Assembly (NCBI RefSeq): GCF_000196015.1 | Contig: NC_007974.2 | Location: 558,001-622,000 of the forward strand | Length of the DNA stretch: 64,000 bases | Direction: 5' to 3' | Source: Cupriavidus metallidurans CH34 | GTDB taxonomy: Bacteria; Pseudomonadota; Gammaproteobacteria; Burkholderiales; Burkholderiaceae | Shown: piece after piece, positions 63,489 to 64,000 of the stretch | Layout: each line of letters begins with the position of its first letter | Position numbering within the stretch: position 1 is the stretch's first letter | The notes under the pieces: generated by a model | What the model saw: only the letters and a program-made list of their open reading frames with translations | Told to the model about the DNA's origin: nothing | The model's database searches: none | Made by a program: the position numbers and the translations under genes

Positions 63489-64000
63489 GGCTGCCCCCGT
63501 TTTCGAGCGATTTCAGGAGTGGCAGCAGCTTCTGTTCGAGAACCTGCTGCGTGACCGGGCCGACCTGGCGATAGCGCACCACGCCCGCTGCGTCGATGAT
63601 GAAGGTCTCCGGCACGCCGTACACGCCAAGGTCGATGCCGACGCGGCCATCCGCATCGACGGCCGAGGCCTTGTACGGGTCGCCCATCCGTTGCAGCCAC
63701 TCCAGCGCCGCGCCGCGCGTGTCCTTGTAGTTCAGGCCATAGAGCGGCACCTGCGTTTGCCCGGCCATGCCGAGCAGGACCGGATGCTCGGCGCGGCACG
63801 CGGTGCACCAGGACGCCCAGACATTCAACACCCAGACCTTGCCGCGCAGGCTGGCCGGGTCGAATTTTTGCGCATTGGCGTTTGCAGAGGTCTCGAGTAC
63901 CGGCAGCACGAATGCGGGCGCAGGCTTGTCCACCAGCGAAGAAGGCAGCTCGCGCGGATCGTGGCGCAACCCCGCCGCCAGGGCGATCACGATCGCCAGG
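63481..64000 (-). CDS. dsbE: thiol:disulfide interchange protein DsbE/CcmG (cut by window end)
   Basis: A membrane-anchored thioredoxin-like protein for cytochrome c maturation. The active site WASWCTACR and the family stretch GVYGVPETFIIDAAGVV are present, and the C-terminus ends LLPLLKSLENGGSRA. The frame stays open to position 64000 with hydrophobic residues of the anchor, so the N-terminus lies beyond the window. It is first in the minus-strand ccm run and overlaps ccmH. Confidence 0.92.
   Translation of the reverse strand, partial: LAIVIALAAGLRHDPRELPSSLVDKPAPAFVLPVLETSANANAQKFDPASLRGKVWVLNVWASWCTACRAEHPVLLGMAGQTQVPLYGLNYKDTRGAALEWLQRMGDPYKASAVDADGRVGIDLGVYGVPETFIIDAAGVVRYRQVGPVTQQVLEQKLLPLLKSLENGGSRA

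Overview
The window is a GC-rich stretch of chromosome, or of a chromid, from a beta-proteobacterium of the Burkholderiales, most likely Cupriavidus or a close relative. Pointers are the Bug-type tricarboxylate receptor, the protocatechuate pca cluster with a fused PcaD-PcaC enzyme, the ccm/dsbE genes, the abundance of LysR regulators and an IS30 element of the type common in Cupriavidus. The genus is an inference from gene content; no rRNA or tRNA gene was seen.

Layout. 1-10.3 kb: a BLUF photoreceptor gene behind a folE-type GTP cyclohydrolase gene, a class A penicillin-binding protein coupled to an ArsB-like permease, a small alpha/beta hydrolase, and a divergent pair bglX/opgG for periplasmic glucosides and glucans. 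10.4-15.2 kb: a Fur-box-headed iron-signalling operon in the order FecI-type sigma, FecR-type anti-sigma, TonB-dependent receptor with signalling domain, secreted hypothetical. 15.4-20.1 kb: a response regulator with an EAL domain, an aspartate/glutamate racemase, then an orphan fimbrial adhesin gene split by a complete IS30-family element. 20.2-22.3 kb: a composite lysozyme inhibitor, a cupin and a VapC-type toxin-antitoxin pair. 22.3-31.9 kb: an aromatic-acid catabolic island. PobA converts 4-hydroxybenzoate to protocatechuate, PcaHG opens the ring, PcaB and PcaDC carry the product to 3-oxoadipate, PcaK imports substrate, and PcaQ and an AraC-type PobR regulate. A shikimate kinase gene lies behind pcaK. 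32-44.4 kb: housekeeping and accessory genes (surE, a quinone oxidoreductase with its LysR regulator, MFS exporter, DUF2076 protein, prolyl aminopeptidase, MscS-type channel, glyoxalase-like protein plus cytochrome c, YnfA) ending in a LysR gene.

44,491-54,893 is the outstanding feature: a complete 10.4-kb Tn5053-family (tniABQR) transposon with identical 27-bp terminal inverted repeats and a perfect 5-bp target duplication (CATTG). It carries no mercury genes. Its cargo is a PepSY protein, a PAP2 phosphatase, two COG4705-type membrane proteins around a small lipoprotein, an OmpR-family response regulator, a sensor kinase and a short EamA-type protein. This looks like a self-regulated envelope or metal-stress cassette. 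It landed 12 bp before the start codon of a gamma-glutamyltransferase-family gene, between that gene and the divergent LysR gene that probably controlled it.

54.9-64 kb: the gamma-glutamyltransferase-family/Bug receptor/GAF operon, then a long minus-strand run (thioredoxin DsbE, CcmH/CycH, AI-2E family permease, LysR, glutathione transferase, PNPOx-family protein, and a short ORF resembling an MgtC tail). The first of these, dsbE, is cut by the window edge. Promoter and operator calls rest on repeats seen by eye. Family calls rest on remembered motifs and lengths, not on database searches.
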